Assembly (NCBI GenBank): GCA_021397845.1
Contig: CM038053.1
Span: forward strand, 142,986,541-143,050,540
Length of the DNA stretch: 64,000 bases
Source of the DNA: Areca catechu
Lineage: Eukaryota; Streptophyta; Magnoliopsida; Arecales; Arecaceae
Direction: 5' to 3'
A program made the translations under genes and the position numbers. The notes under the pieces are model-generated. The model was given only the letters and a program-made list of their open reading frames with translations. It searched no databases and had not been told where the DNA came from. Of the stretch, positions 45,021 to 55,529 are shown piece after piece. The stretch's first letter is position 1, and each line of letters starts with the position of its first letter.

Positions 45021-46376
45021 CTAAAGAGGGTCACACAAACCTAATTCACATATAATCATTGCAAACCTATCATAATTTAAAGGTTTAGTAAAAATATCAG
45101 CAAGTTGGTTTTCAGTTGGCACAAATTCAAATACAATATCATTGTTCAAAACATGATCTCTTATAAAATGGTGCATAATTTCAATGTGCTTAGTTCTTGA
45201 ATGCTGAACAGGATTCTTGGTTAAATTTATAGAACTTGTGTCATTACATTTGATTGGAATTTTAGATTGTGTAACACCAAAATCTTCTAGCTATTGTTTA
45301 ATCCAAAGCACTTGAGCACAACAACTACTAGCAGCAATATACTCTACCTCAGTAGTGGATAGTGCTACGAAGTTTTGCTTCCTATAGTGCCATGTGATTA
45401 AATTCAACCCTAGAAATTGACATGTTCCACTAGTGCTCTTTCTATCAATTTTACATCCAGCATAATCAGCATCCAAAAAAACAATTAAATTTAAAGAAGA
45501 TTCTTTAGAATACCAAAGACCTAAATTACTTGTGCCTTTAAAATATTTGATAATTCTTTTAATAGCAAGCATGTGTGATTACTTAGGATTGGATTGAAAA
45601 CGAGCACACACACATACACTATACAAGATATCAGGTCTACTGGCAGTAAGATATAATAATGATCCAATCATTCCTCGATAGAGCTTTTGATCGATATTAC
45701 AACCATCTTCATCTTTGTCTAGTCTGCAGGTAGGGCTCATGGGTGTGCTAGCCTCTTTGCTTATCTCCATGCCAAACTTCTTGATTATTTCATTGATATA
45801 CTTGGCTTGGTTTATAAAGATCTCTTCCTTTGTTTGTTTTACTTGTAATCTAAGGAAGTAATTGAGTTCACCCACAAGGCTCATTTCAAACTCACCCTAC
45901 ATCAATTCAGTAAATTCTTCACAAAAGTTTTCATTAGTTGCACCAAATATAATATCATCAATGTAAATCTGTACAACTAACATGTCATTCCCTCTTTTCT
46001 TAATGAAAAGAGTTTTGTCAACATTTCCTCTTTTGAAATGATTTATAAGCAAAAATTTGCTAAGTCTATCATACCAGGCCATAGGTGCTTGTTTCAAATC
46101 ATATAAAGCTTTATTTAGTTTAAACACATGATTTGGAAAAGCATGATTTTCGAAACCTGGTGGTTGTTCTACAAAAACTTGTTCAGAAATGAATCCATTT
46201 AGAAAAGCACTTTTGACATCCATTTGGAATAGTTTAAAATTCGTGTAGCAAGCAAATGCAAGAAGTAATCTAATGGCCTCAAGTTTTGCTACAGGTGCAT
46301 AAGTTTCATCGAAGTCTATTCCCTCTTCCTGGTTGTACCCTCTAGCTACCAACCTTGCTTTATTTCTCATAACTTT
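45021..46376 (-). pseudogene. pol: S2 reverse transcriptase and RNase H
   Basis: The frame at 46370-45897 is a well-preserved copia reverse transcriptase: RLVARGYNQEEGIDFDETYA, FKLFQMDVKSAFLNGFI and the catalytic box YIDDIIFG near 45943-45969. A stop near 45895 separates the thumb region (45884-45579, YRGMIGSLLYLTASRPDI) and another the RNase H part (45572-45291, DADYAGCKIDRKSTSGTCQF). The C-terminus extends out of frame to a stop near 45021. Catalytic motifs are intact, but the frame is broken at least three times. Confidence 0.9.
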
Positions 46377-46409
46377 ACCATTCTCGTCTAATTTTTTCTT
46401 ATAGACCCA

Positions 46410-47140
46410 TTAGGTTCCTATGATGGGATGATCTAGAGGTCTACTAACAAGAGTCCAAACATTATTCCTTTCAAACTGGTTCAATTCTTCATGCATGGCC
46501 ATCATCCTATTTGGGTCAATTTTAGCTTCTTCTAAATTATGCGGTTCAATTTGTGAAACAAAGGCTAGGTAGTCATGTGCATCTCTATGTGCAGACCTAG
46601 TCCTAACACCATGAGAAGGATCACCAATAATTAGATCTTTAGGATGTGAAGTTATATACCTCCATTCCTTTAGTAAATCAGTATGATCCTTACTTATCAC
46701 TTCATTTTCGTCTAGTGTTGCTTGTCTTGTATGCTTAGATCTTCCATCTCCTTTTGGAATGTACCCGCATCATTATCTATACACTCATCTTTTCTAGATG
46801 GTGAGGGGTTAGCTTCATCAAAAATAACATGAATTGACTCTTCTACAGTAAGAGTCCTCTTATTAAATACTCTATATGCTTTGCTATGCAGTGAATAATC
46901 AAGGAATATGTATTCATCAGATTTTGCATCAATTTTTTCTAGATTATCTTTACCAGTATTCAACACAAAGCATTTACACCCAAAAATATGAAATTAATTA
47001 ATATTAGGTTTTCTTCCATTCCAAAGCTCAAAGGGGGTTTTCTTTGAAATTGGGCATATTATAACACGATTCAATAGTAACAGGCAGTGTTCACTGCTTC
47101 TGCCCAAAAGTACTTTGGAAGATTGCCTTCACACAACATA
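46410..47140 (-). pseudogene. pol: S2 integrase C-terminus and connection to reverse transcriptase
   Basis: 46966-46712 reads HSKAYRVFNKRTLTVEESIH and VIFDEANPSPSRK; 46700-46410 reads WRYITSHPKDLIIGDPSHGV, RSAHRDAHDYLAFVS and ELNQFERNNVWTLV, the start of the reverse transcriptase domain. A frameshift separates the two near 46705. Upstream codons to 47140 are degenerate. Confidence 0.8.
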
Positions 47141-47640
47141 GTTTGGGCCATTTCTTTCAAAGTCCTATTCTTTCTCTCTACAACACCATTTTATTATTAT
47201 ATTCTAGGAGCGAAGAATTTGTGATCAATGCTGTGCTCAATGCAATATTCATCAAAAAATTAATTTTGAAATTCAATCCCGTGATCACTTCTTATAAAAA
47301 TAATAGAAAGATTTTTCTCATTTAAAACCTTTTTGTAAAATTTTTGAAATACATTAAAGGTTTCATCTTTATGTGCGATAAATAATATCCATGTGAATCT
47401 AGAAAAGTCATCTACAATTACAAGGCCATATTTCATACCACCTAGGCTTGTGGTCCTAGTTGGTCCAAATAAGTCCATGTGAAGTCACTCAAGGGGTCTA
47501 GTAGTTGAAATTATAATTTTCGATTTAAAACTCCTCCTAGTTTGTTTGCCTAATTGACAAGCATAACATACATAATCAAGATCAACTTTAAAATGCGGCA
47601 AACCTCTAACTAGATTCTTTGAGATTAATTTGGTAATTGT
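47141..47640 (-). pseudogene. pol: S2 integrase catalytic core
   Basis: 47478-47260 reads MDLFGPTRTTSLGGMKYG, VIVDDFSRFTWILF and SDHGIEFQN, giving both aspartate motifs in one frame. A stop replaces a codon just before MDLFG. The cysteine part of the zinc motif lies upstream with changes (CYACQLGKQ-like). The downstream glutamate region is frameshifted. Confidence 0.85.
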
Positions 47641-48110
47641 ATGCATGCTAGCATGACCTAATCATCTTTGCCAAAGTAAACAAGACTCCTTGGTCTTAGC
47701 ATTCATTGCTACTAGACTGGAACTCTAGTCATGGCTAGATCATTTAGATTTACCACATAGATGTTTCCAAGTCTACGACCAATAAATTTATTGCTAGAGT
47801 CAAGAGAGTTAGTTACTATACACATAGATGATTCAGAGATAACCTTGAAGCCTTTATCATAAAGTTAACTAATACTCAATAAATTATGCTTCAATTTATC
47901 TACTAGTAGCCATCTTCAATAAAAGTACAAGGAGTTATCTTGATCTTATCAATTCTGATTATTTTTGCCTTGCCATTATCACCGAAGGTAACCGATCCTC
48001 CTTCTTTCATTTGTAAGGTGATAAACTGAACTTTATCACTGTTCATATGCCTTGAAAAGCCACTGTCTAGATACCATCATTTCTTAGCATTCAGCATTGC
48101 TAGACAATCT
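47641..48110 (-). pseudogene. pol: S2 protease and pre-integrase domain
   Basis: Near 48045-48085 the reading is stop-WYLDSG, so the catalytic DSG is kept but a TGA sits directly before the tryptophan, as in S1. The pre-integrase stretch is readable with several stops, and LLWQR-stop-LGHAS near 47660 shows a second break. Confidence 0.8.
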
Positions 48111-50007
48111 TGCAAAATAATCAACGAGTGGTTTTAGGTACCCAAGCTAACTTGGATCCTTTTGGGTTAGCAAAATTGGTTCCTTTCGGAACCCAAATAG
48201 TTCTAAATTTTGATGCACCAATCTTAGAATTTTTCAAAGAGTTGCATTGGTGAACTTTATGCCCAAATCTATGACATGCATAGTGAACAATTTTGTCATT
48301 TTTGAATGATGTATGCTTTGAAGCTTTAATAGATACAGAAATGGATATGTTTGGCTTGAAAGATTTTTGAACAGAAATCTTAGGAATGTTCTTTAAGCTT
48401 TTTGAAATAAATTTGTCGAAAATGAACCAAAAGCTTTTTGAGATTTAGTGTTTAAAGTCGAAGATTTTGAAGATACAAATTTTGTTGCTGAAATTCCTTT
48501 GGCATTTAAAGCATTAAATCCAATTCCAGCTTTGCTTTTTAAATTGCTTTGTTCTTTCAGAATTAGCTCAAGCTTATTAGAACTCAAAGTAAGTTTTTCT
48601 ACAAGAGGCTTAAGCTTTTCAACCTCATTTTTCAAATCATTATTTTCGGTAACTAAAGTTTTGTTTGTCTCAGTTAAAACATTCTTTTCAATTTTCAAAG
48701 CAATAACATTATCAGAAAAGACATTCAATTCTTTTTGCAAAATATTACTCTTTTCTAAAATTTCATCCTTATCTTTTAGCAATAAATCATTTTATTTCTT
48801 CAAGGATTTAATTTTAACCCCAGCTTTCTTGAATTCAGCAAGCAAATCATGAAAAGAAAAATTCAATTCATCATATGTAAATTCAGTCTAAAGCTCAGGG
48901 GATGATACCTCATTCTCAAGACCCACTAAACAGAAGTTTGCAGTTTTTATGGTCTTTTCTTCTTTAGTAGATGTGGACACTTCACTGTTGCTCCATGTTG
49001 CTACCATAGCTCTCTTTTTCTTTTTCTTGAAGCTCTATTTCAGCAAAGGACAGTCTGGTCGAATGTGCCCTGGTTTTTTGCATTCATAGCAAACCAGCAC
49101 TTCTTTTTCCTTCTCTTTTTCTTTGTCCCTTTCTTTGTTGTATTATTTGTTCTTGTGGAATTTCCTATAGTTTCTTTCTTTTCTTCTTTCCAATAACCTT
49201 TTGAACCTCCTAATGACCATAGCAACATCTTCATCTTCCATGTCATTTTCAGTGGAGGAGCATTCTTCTTCCAATTCATCATCATCCTTTCTTAAATCCA
49301 CTGTAGCTTTAAAAGCAATAGATTTTTTCTTCTTTAGATCATCCTCGGTTCTGTGCTGCAGTGTCAGTTCGTGAGTGATGAGAGATCCTAGCAGTTCATC
49401 CAGTAGTAGAGTATTTAGATATTTTGCTTGATGGATTGCGATCACTTTTGGATCCCATTTGTCCGGAAGAGATCTTAAAACCTTCTTTTAAGGTCAGCAT
49501 TTGAATATACCCTGCCAAGACTTTTTAAGCCATTAATAATATCAGTGAAGCATGAAAACATGGCAAAGATTGTTTCATTAGATTCTATCTTAAATAATTC
49601 ATAACTATATACAAGAAGATTAATTTTTGAGAACTTCACTTGGGAAGTTCCTTCGTAGGTCACCTTAAGTTTATCCCAAATTTCCTTTGCAGAAGAGCAA
49701 ATGGAAATTCAATTAAACTCATTGCTGTCCAAAACACAATATAGCAAATTCATTGCTTTAGTATTTAACTCATCCATTTTCATGTCATGTTCATCCAATC
49801 CTCTTCAGGTTTTGGAACGTCAACTCCATCAATTTTAACCATGGGGATATATGGATCCTTCAAAATGACTTTCCATAACTGAAAATCAACTGCTTGAATA
49901 TAAATTTTCATCCTATCTTTCCAGTATGCATAATTTGTGCTTGTGAAGAGTGGAGGTCTATTGGTTGATTGGCCTTCGGCCAAGGATGTACTCATTGGAT
50001 GAGCCAT
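48111..50007 (-). pseudogene. gag: S2 gag: gag core, zinc knuckle, coiled coil
   Basis: The start MAHPMSTSLAEGQSTNRPP at 50007 equals S1. The core (NYAYWKDRMKIYIQAVDFQL; YELFKIESNETIFAMFSCF) is broken near 49780 and 49475. The zinc knuckle CYECKKPGHIRPDC near 49050-49095 is intact in one frame. A coiled coil occupies 48782-48393 (LKNEVEKLKPLVEKLTL). A second knuckle near 48260-48300 has its first cysteine replaced. Frameshifts also occur near 49145. Confidence 0.85.
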
Positions 50008-50038
50008 CAATAAATACTCTAATGTAATCAGAGACACT

Positions 50039-50052
50039 GCTCTGATACCAGT
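50039..50052 (-). other. S2 primer-binding site
   Basis: The plus strand reads GCTCTGATACCAGT, identical to the S1 site, directly before the LTR at 50053. Confidence 0.9.
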
Positions 50053-50918
50053 TGTAGCCTAGGTGGCTATCCAAGAGGGGGTGACTTAGGATTTTAAAAC
50101 AATAAAAATTATTGCTACAGATATGTACTTTTAGAATTTAACTTCTCTTAATGAAAAGTGCTGTGATTATGAATGTAAAGCACAAGCTAAAAGAAAAGAA
50201 AAAGGTAGCAATACAAATACCAAAGATTATAGTGGTTCGAAGCAAACTAGCTCCTACGTCCACCATCCAAGATACCACTTGGGATTTTCACTATATTCAC
50301 ACCCTAATATAATAGGATTGTTTTACAGGCTCACAATCCAAACCTACACTAGGTTTTAAACAAGATCACCTAGAACCCAAATCCTTCTGGTTTTAAAATG
50401 GAAGCACCAAAGAAACCCAACTCTTGGTTTTAACACAGGATCACCAAGAATCCAACACTTGGTTTTTAACAAAGGCTCACCAAGAACCTATTTCGTTTTT
50501 CAATCGGGCTGATCAATAACCTAAGAAACTCACAAAGAGTTGAAAGTAAATGCAACAATAAATGACAAACTGATGGGGACATCAAAACCCATCCGGGTTT
50601 TCTTTTTTTCCTAGATTTTATTTTTTTATTTTTCTTATTCCACCTATTCCAGTTATCCCCACTATTCTTATATTATCCCTATTTTATTCCTGACTTATTC
50701 CTCCTTATCTCCATCATCTTCAACCTCAAGACTATTACCAGAACTCCCAATTTTTTTTGTGGCCAGTCCCGGATCCTCCACGCCCGATCACCGGCGACCC
50801 TCGATGGCCGTCCACCTCCCCATGGTGACAATCTTCTCATGGGAACGCCGGCAAATCCCACCGAAACTGCCCATGGCCGTCCACCCCTGTTGCTCCGCCC
50901 ATGCCATGCCATGCACCT

Positions 50919-51234
50919 CACCACCACACTGCCCTCTACTCCTCCAGCATCGCCCTCTTCATCACCCCGTGCATCCTCTTCGCCGACCTCTTCACCTCCT
51001 GCGTGCCCCCCTTTGCTGTCATTGGCCTTCTCATCCTCAACGCCCACCACCTCTCCGACACCTCCACTGAGGCCTTCATCGCCCATGTCCTCCGCTCCCT
51101 CTCCCGCTCCACCCCCATCCATGCCTTCTTTGACTTCCCCATGCCATGGTCGCCGGCTTCGCCAAGGCTGAGCGTATCCTCAAGTGCCTCTTAATACGCC
51201 ACCATCTCCTCAGCCCCACCCTCCACTAGGAGTA
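50919..51234 (+). pseudogene. UVH1: Captured fragment of plant XPF/UVH1 (RAD1-like) nuclease, copy in B 5' LTR
   Basis: The frame reads HHTALYSSS, then CILFADLFTSCVPP, GLLILNAHHLSDTSTEAFIA, HVLRSLSRS and IHAFFDFP; after a one-base loss it continues MVAGFAKAERILKCLLIR. This is the pattern of the N-terminal helicase-like region of the plant XPF homologue UVH1, roughly residues 90-190. The intact protein is the nuclease subunit of the XPF-ERCC1 nucleotide-excision repair complex in the nucleus. Only about 100 codons are here, without start, nuclease domain or stop. It lies sense to the element, downstream of no known splice signal. Confidence 0.85.
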
Positions 51235-51884
51235 ATCCTCAACTGGCCCATGAAGCTCCTCCCTGCTGCCATCACCAGCCATCACCGACTCTAGCCGTCA
51301 TATCTGCCATCCATGCTGCCCTCCTCCCCACTGTGCCACCACCCTAGTTGACCGGTTGAGAGATCACCATGCCATCCTTCTCCCTGTCCGTGTCCCCATC
51401 GCCGCCCAGCGCCAGTCATCGGCAAAGCCTATTGGAGTCTCTCTGTTCCACCCTACATCGGATCGAGAGAGGAAGAAGGCATCGAGCATGAACGTGAAAG
51501 CTCTGCAAGGTCGTCAAAGCAGTGCCATCCCCTGTTGCCGATGTTAGTGCTGCATGGTTATTTTGGAGCTACATGATTTCTAGAGCACACGATTCTCAAA
51601 GCAACGAGAATTTCATAGTTGCACATATTTCAAAGCAAGCACTGATCTTGGTGAATCTAGAATATGCCTAATTTATTTATTTTAAATCTGGATGTATGGA
51701 TCAGTTGAGAAGTTATTTAAATTAGTTTTAGATTAGAATTAGTTTGATTTTTTTTCACTATATAGGGAGGATTGGGTTTAGTTTTCTACCATGTTTTCAG
51801 GCTACAAACAAAGTAGGTTGGAGTGTCACCTTTTTTGAGCTGCATGCCTTGTATTCTTTACTTGGAACCCATGTTTTGTAAGCC

Positions 51885-51892
51885 TATATAAA
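51885..51892 (+). promoter_or_regulatory. TATA box of B 5' LTR
   Basis: TATATAAA in the context AAGCCTATATAAAGGCACC. A GAATAAAATATGAAGAA stretch follows 20 bp later. Confidence 0.7.
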
Positions 51893-52374
51893 GGCACCTC
51901 CTCTCTTGAATAAAATATGAAGAATATGAATTTTTGAAAAGAGTGTTCTTGGTTCTGCCTCCGTTAGGAGTGGGCATGAGACCCATCTTTCCTTTACCTG
52001 TGGGTGTCGAGGGGTGTGAGACCCCACTACCTTCGCTTTCGATCATTGAGGAGCATGAGGCCCTAGTTATCTTTTTCCTCACTGAGTCCCCTCTATGATC
52101 TTGGAGCTTTTCCTTCACGACTGCAGGTAGCGATTTGGGTGGGATGCCCTAGGCTCCGCATGTAGTGAGATGGGTGGGTCGCCCTAGATTACATGTAGTG
52201 GGGTGGGTGAGATGCCCTAGAGGTGTGACGTCTCTCCGTGAAGGTAAGTCCCAAGTTCATAGAGTATCCATCTTTCTTTTCCTTGCATATTTTTTTCCGC
52301 CTTCTTGACCCTAATCACAGGAGAGTTTTCAGCTCTCCAACGATCCTCCTAGCCCCCCCTTTTGTCCTGCATCA

Positions 52375-52484
52375 ATTTTGGAATCAGAGCAGGAGTGGAT
52401 TAAAGTTGGAAAAAAAAGAAGAGAGAAAAAAAAAATGCAGCAAGCCTAACTCGATGGAGTTGAGTTTTCCCCACCCCAGAGGAA
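52375..52484 (+). other. B internal region: primer-binding site, purine run, hairpin, polypurine tract
   Basis: TTGGAATCAGAGC (52378-52390) is the primer-binding site. A purine-rich run (GAAGAGAGAAAAAAAAAATG) follows. AACTCGAT, loop GGA and GTTGAGTT, with one extra base pair of G-U type (52448-52466), form the hairpin. CCCCACCCCAGAGGAA abuts the 3' LTR. Confidence 0.85.
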
Positions 52485-54321
52485 TGATGGGGACATCAAA
52501 ACCCATACGGGTTTTCTTTTTTTCCTAGATTTTTATTTTTATTTTTTTATTCCACCTATTCTGGTTATCCCCACTATTCCCACTTTATCCCTATTTTATT
52601 CCTAATTTATACCCATCATCTTCAACCTCAAGACTATTACCAAAACTCACAATTTTTTTTGCAGTCAGTCCCGGATCCTCCACGCCCGACCATCGATGAC
52701 CCCCAACGGTCGTCCACCTCTCGGCAACAATCTTCTCATGGGAATGCCAGTGAATCCCACCAGAACCGCCCATGGCTGTTCGCCCCTTCTGCTCTGCCCA
52801 CGTGCCCCTTTCCCTCGCATAGCCATCCACCCCTACTATTCTGCCCGTGCCGTGCTCCGCCCCTCACCATCGCACTGCCCTCTACTCCTCTGGTGCCACC
52901 CTTTTCGTCAGCCTGCGCATCCTCATCGCCGACTTCCTCACCTCCTGCATACCCCCCTCCGCCGTCGCTGGCCTTCTCTTCCTCAATGCCCACCGCCTCT
53001 ACAACACCTCCATCGAGGCCTTCATCACTGGTGTCCTCCGATCCCTCTCCCGCTCTGCCCCCATCCGTGCCTTCTCCGATAGCCCCATGCCATGGTTGCC
53101 GGCTTCACCAAGGCTGAGTGTATCCTCAAGTTCCTCTTCATACACCACCATCTCCTCAGTCCCACCCTCTGCCTGGAGTCATCCTCAGCCAGACCACGAT
53201 GCTCCTCCCTGCTGCCATCACTAGCTGCCGCCGACTCCAACCACCGTATCTGCCATTCGTGCTGCCCTCCTCCCCACTATGCCACTACCCCAGTCGACCG
53301 GCCAAGAGATCACTATGCCGACCTTCTCCCCATCTGTGCTGCCATCGCTGCCCAGTGCCAATCATCGGTGAAGCCCACCGGAGTCTCTCTGTTCCACCCT
53401 GTATCAGATCAAGAGAGGAAGAAGGTGTCAAGCACGAACATGAAAGCTCTGCATGGTCGTTAAAGTAGTGCCATCCTCTATTGCCGACATCAGTGCTGCA
53501 TGGTTTTTTTGGAGCTACATGATTTCCAAAGTACACGATTCTCAGAGCAGTGGAATTTCATAGTTACACATATTTCAAAGCAGGCACTGATCTTGGTGAA
53601 TCCAGAGTATGCCTAATTTATTTATTTTAAATCTGGATGTATGGATCAGTTAGGAAGTTATTTAAATTAGTTTTAGATTAGGATTAGTTTGATTTTTTTT
53701 CACCATATGGGGAGGATTGTGTTTAGTTTTCTACCATGTTTCCAGGCTACAAGCAAAGTAGGTTTGGATTGTCACCTTTTTTGAGCTGCATGCCTTGTAT
53801 CCTTTACTTGGACCCCAAGTTTTGTAAGCCTATATAAAGGCACCTCCTCCCTTGAATAAAATATGAAGAATATGAATTTTTGAAAAAGAGTGTTCTTGGT
53901 TCTACCTCTGTTAGGAGTGGGCATGAGGCCCGTCTTTCCTTCACCTATGGGTGTCGAGGGGTATGAGACCCCACTACCTTCACTTTCGAGCATTAAGGGG
54001 CATGAGGCCCTAGTTATCTTTTTCCTTGCTGAGTCCCCTCTATGATCTTGGAGCTTTTCCTTCACGGCCCCAGGTAGCGATTTAGGTGAGACACCCTAGG
54101 CTCTACATGTAGTGAGATGGGTGGGACGCCCTAGATTACATGTAGTGGGATGGGTGAGATACCCTGGAGGTGCGACGTCCCTCCATGAAGGTAAGTCCCA
54201 AGTCCATAGAGTATTCATCTTTCTTTCCCCTGCATATTTTTTTCCGCCTTCTTGACCCTAATCACAGGAGATTTCTCAGCTCTCCAACGATCCTCCTAGC
54301 CCCGCCTTTTGTCCCATATCA
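52485..54321 (+). repeat. B 3' LTR
   Basis: About 1.84 kb, aligned end to end with the 5' copy. TATATAAA is at 53831-53838. The GC-rich block occupies about 52660-53470. Confidence 0.9.
52865..53180 (+). pseudogene. UVH1: Captured fragment of plant XPF/UVH1 (RAD1-like) nuclease, copy in B 3' LTR
   Basis: Reads HHRTALYSSGATLFVSLRIL, IADFLTSCIPP, GLLFLNAHRLYNTSIEAF, ITGVLRSLSRSAPIRAFSD, then shifts frame and reads MVAGFTKAECILKFLF. It is slightly closer to the expected UVH1 sequence than the 5' LTR copy. The one-base loss before MVAG is shared by both LTR copies, so it predates their duplication by reverse transcription. The flanking GC-rich sequence on both sides may be further captured exons or unrelated sequence. 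Confidence 0.87.
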
Positions 54322-55529
54322 GAAACTCTCGTTGTCGGATAGTTACCACTTTAGCACTGATAAAGCCTTCTTTAATTACTCTTTAATGCACTTGAGAGGC
54401 TTCCTTTCTTCCTGCGATGAATGCTTCAATCTTCAAATGGGAGTTGGTGAAGAATGAAGACTGTCTTGAATGCTCACTTGTGGTCACCAAAAACTTTTAT
54501 ATTCAATTAAGCATCCTCTATTTAATCACTGATTTTGAATCCCTTTATATGGTCTCTTGTACTTGTTTCTGAAGGATATAGTCGTTGTAGTCTATTGGGA
54601 TTCAAAAATTAGCTGTTGGAGCACCTTTTAGCATTCAAAAAAGAATTCTAGAACTAGCTGTTATGTACCTGGAAATGACACTCAAGTCAGCTCGGATCCT
54701 TCGTTTCGGCTCGGATCCTTTGAGTCATATGGTTGAGTCACCATTTCTTTAGCAGGGTCGACTCTTTGTCTCAGAGTGCAGAAACCTCACTCTGGACGAG
54801 TTGGCTCATGTCCATTCGGGTCGGCTCGAACTTCTATCATTGAAATCATTGAACTCGAGGAGTCGGCTCGCTTCTACTTGGGTCGACTCTTCATCTCAGA
54901 ATCAGAAATCTTCACTCTGGAGGAGTCGGCTCGTTACAGTTTGGATTGGCTCGCTTTCTCAGGTCTTCAAAATTTATTTTGGTAGAGTCTACTCATTCTT
55001 GTTGGGGTCGACTGCTTGGCTTTATTCTCAGAAAACTTCAGAAATGGACTCTAGACGAGTCAGCTCAGTTTTACATGAGTTAATTAGGATTCACTCGAGT
55101 CGGCTTGGATTCCCTCGAGTCGGCTCGGATTGCTGCATGCCAGAATCCTCAGTGCATGCCATGAGATAGAGTTAGCTCTTCTTCTTGTTGTGTCGGCTTG
55201 AGTGAATTCTTCAGGAATTTTACAATTAGACTTAAAAACACTCTCACCAAAACTCTCAGACATTCGATACAAACCAACTCAAATTAAATTTAGAGTACAA
55301 CGCTCATAGAAGTAACCCAGCTTCATGATTTTACAAAGGTTTTTCAAGGGGTTCTTCTTTACATCATACTCATACAATATTACTTAACACACTCAATAGA
55401 ATAAAGTAGGAGCAATTGATAATCAATAAGAATCAGCCTACAAAACTTGTAAAATACTTGAGAGTAGTTAGTAATAAATGTGAATACTCCAGTATTTTGT
55501 TATCATCAAAATCACTCAAGGGGTCAACA

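Larger units (their letters stand above)
50571..52374 (+). repeat. B 5' LTR
   Basis: About 1.80 kb. It starts TGATGGGGACATCAAAACCC, has the GC-rich block at 50750-51540, a TATATAAA box at 51885-51892, and repeated GGGTGGGATGCCCTAG-like phrases near 52130-52220. Confidence 0.9.
50571..54321 (+). mobile_element. B: non-autonomous LTR element with giant LTRs, 110-bp interior and captured XPF/UVH1 pieces
   Basis: LTRs at 50571-52374 and 52485-54321 flank 110 bp of interior. The ends are TGATGGGGACATC and CATATCA (left LTR GCATCA). The TSD is CAAAC at 50566-50570 and GAAAC at 54322-54326; the S2 3' LTR shows the empty site ATGACAAACTCTC. No gag or pol is present. Both LTRs contain the same GC-rich captured block, so capture happened before the last transposition. 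Confidence 0.92.
40586..55529 (-). mobile_element. S2: Sirevirus-type Ty1/copia, minus strand, host of B
   Basis: From right to left: 5' LTR (55529-50053, split by B), primer-binding site, gag, protease, integrase, reverse transcriptase, RNase H, extra ORF, 3' untranslated region and 3' LTR (42154-40586, outer end lost at G4). It is collinear with S1 and more complete. The right end lies inside the 56-bp satellite array of the Tat element. Stops and frameshifts occur in every gene. Confidence 0.9.
50053..55529 (-). repeat. S2 5' LTR, split by element B
   Basis: The parts are 50053-50570 and 54322-55529, about 1.73 kb in total. In element sense it starts TGTTGACCCCTTGAG and ends CTAGGCTACA. 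The interruption by B is confirmed by the continuous copy at 40586-42154. The GAGTCGGCTCG cluster lies at 54680-55200. Confidence 0.9.

Noticed and set aside
3123..52390. GGTATCAGAGC-type sequences as tRNA genes
   Set aside because: They are single 12-18 base matches next to LTR ends, with no cloverleaf around them; they are primer-binding sites.
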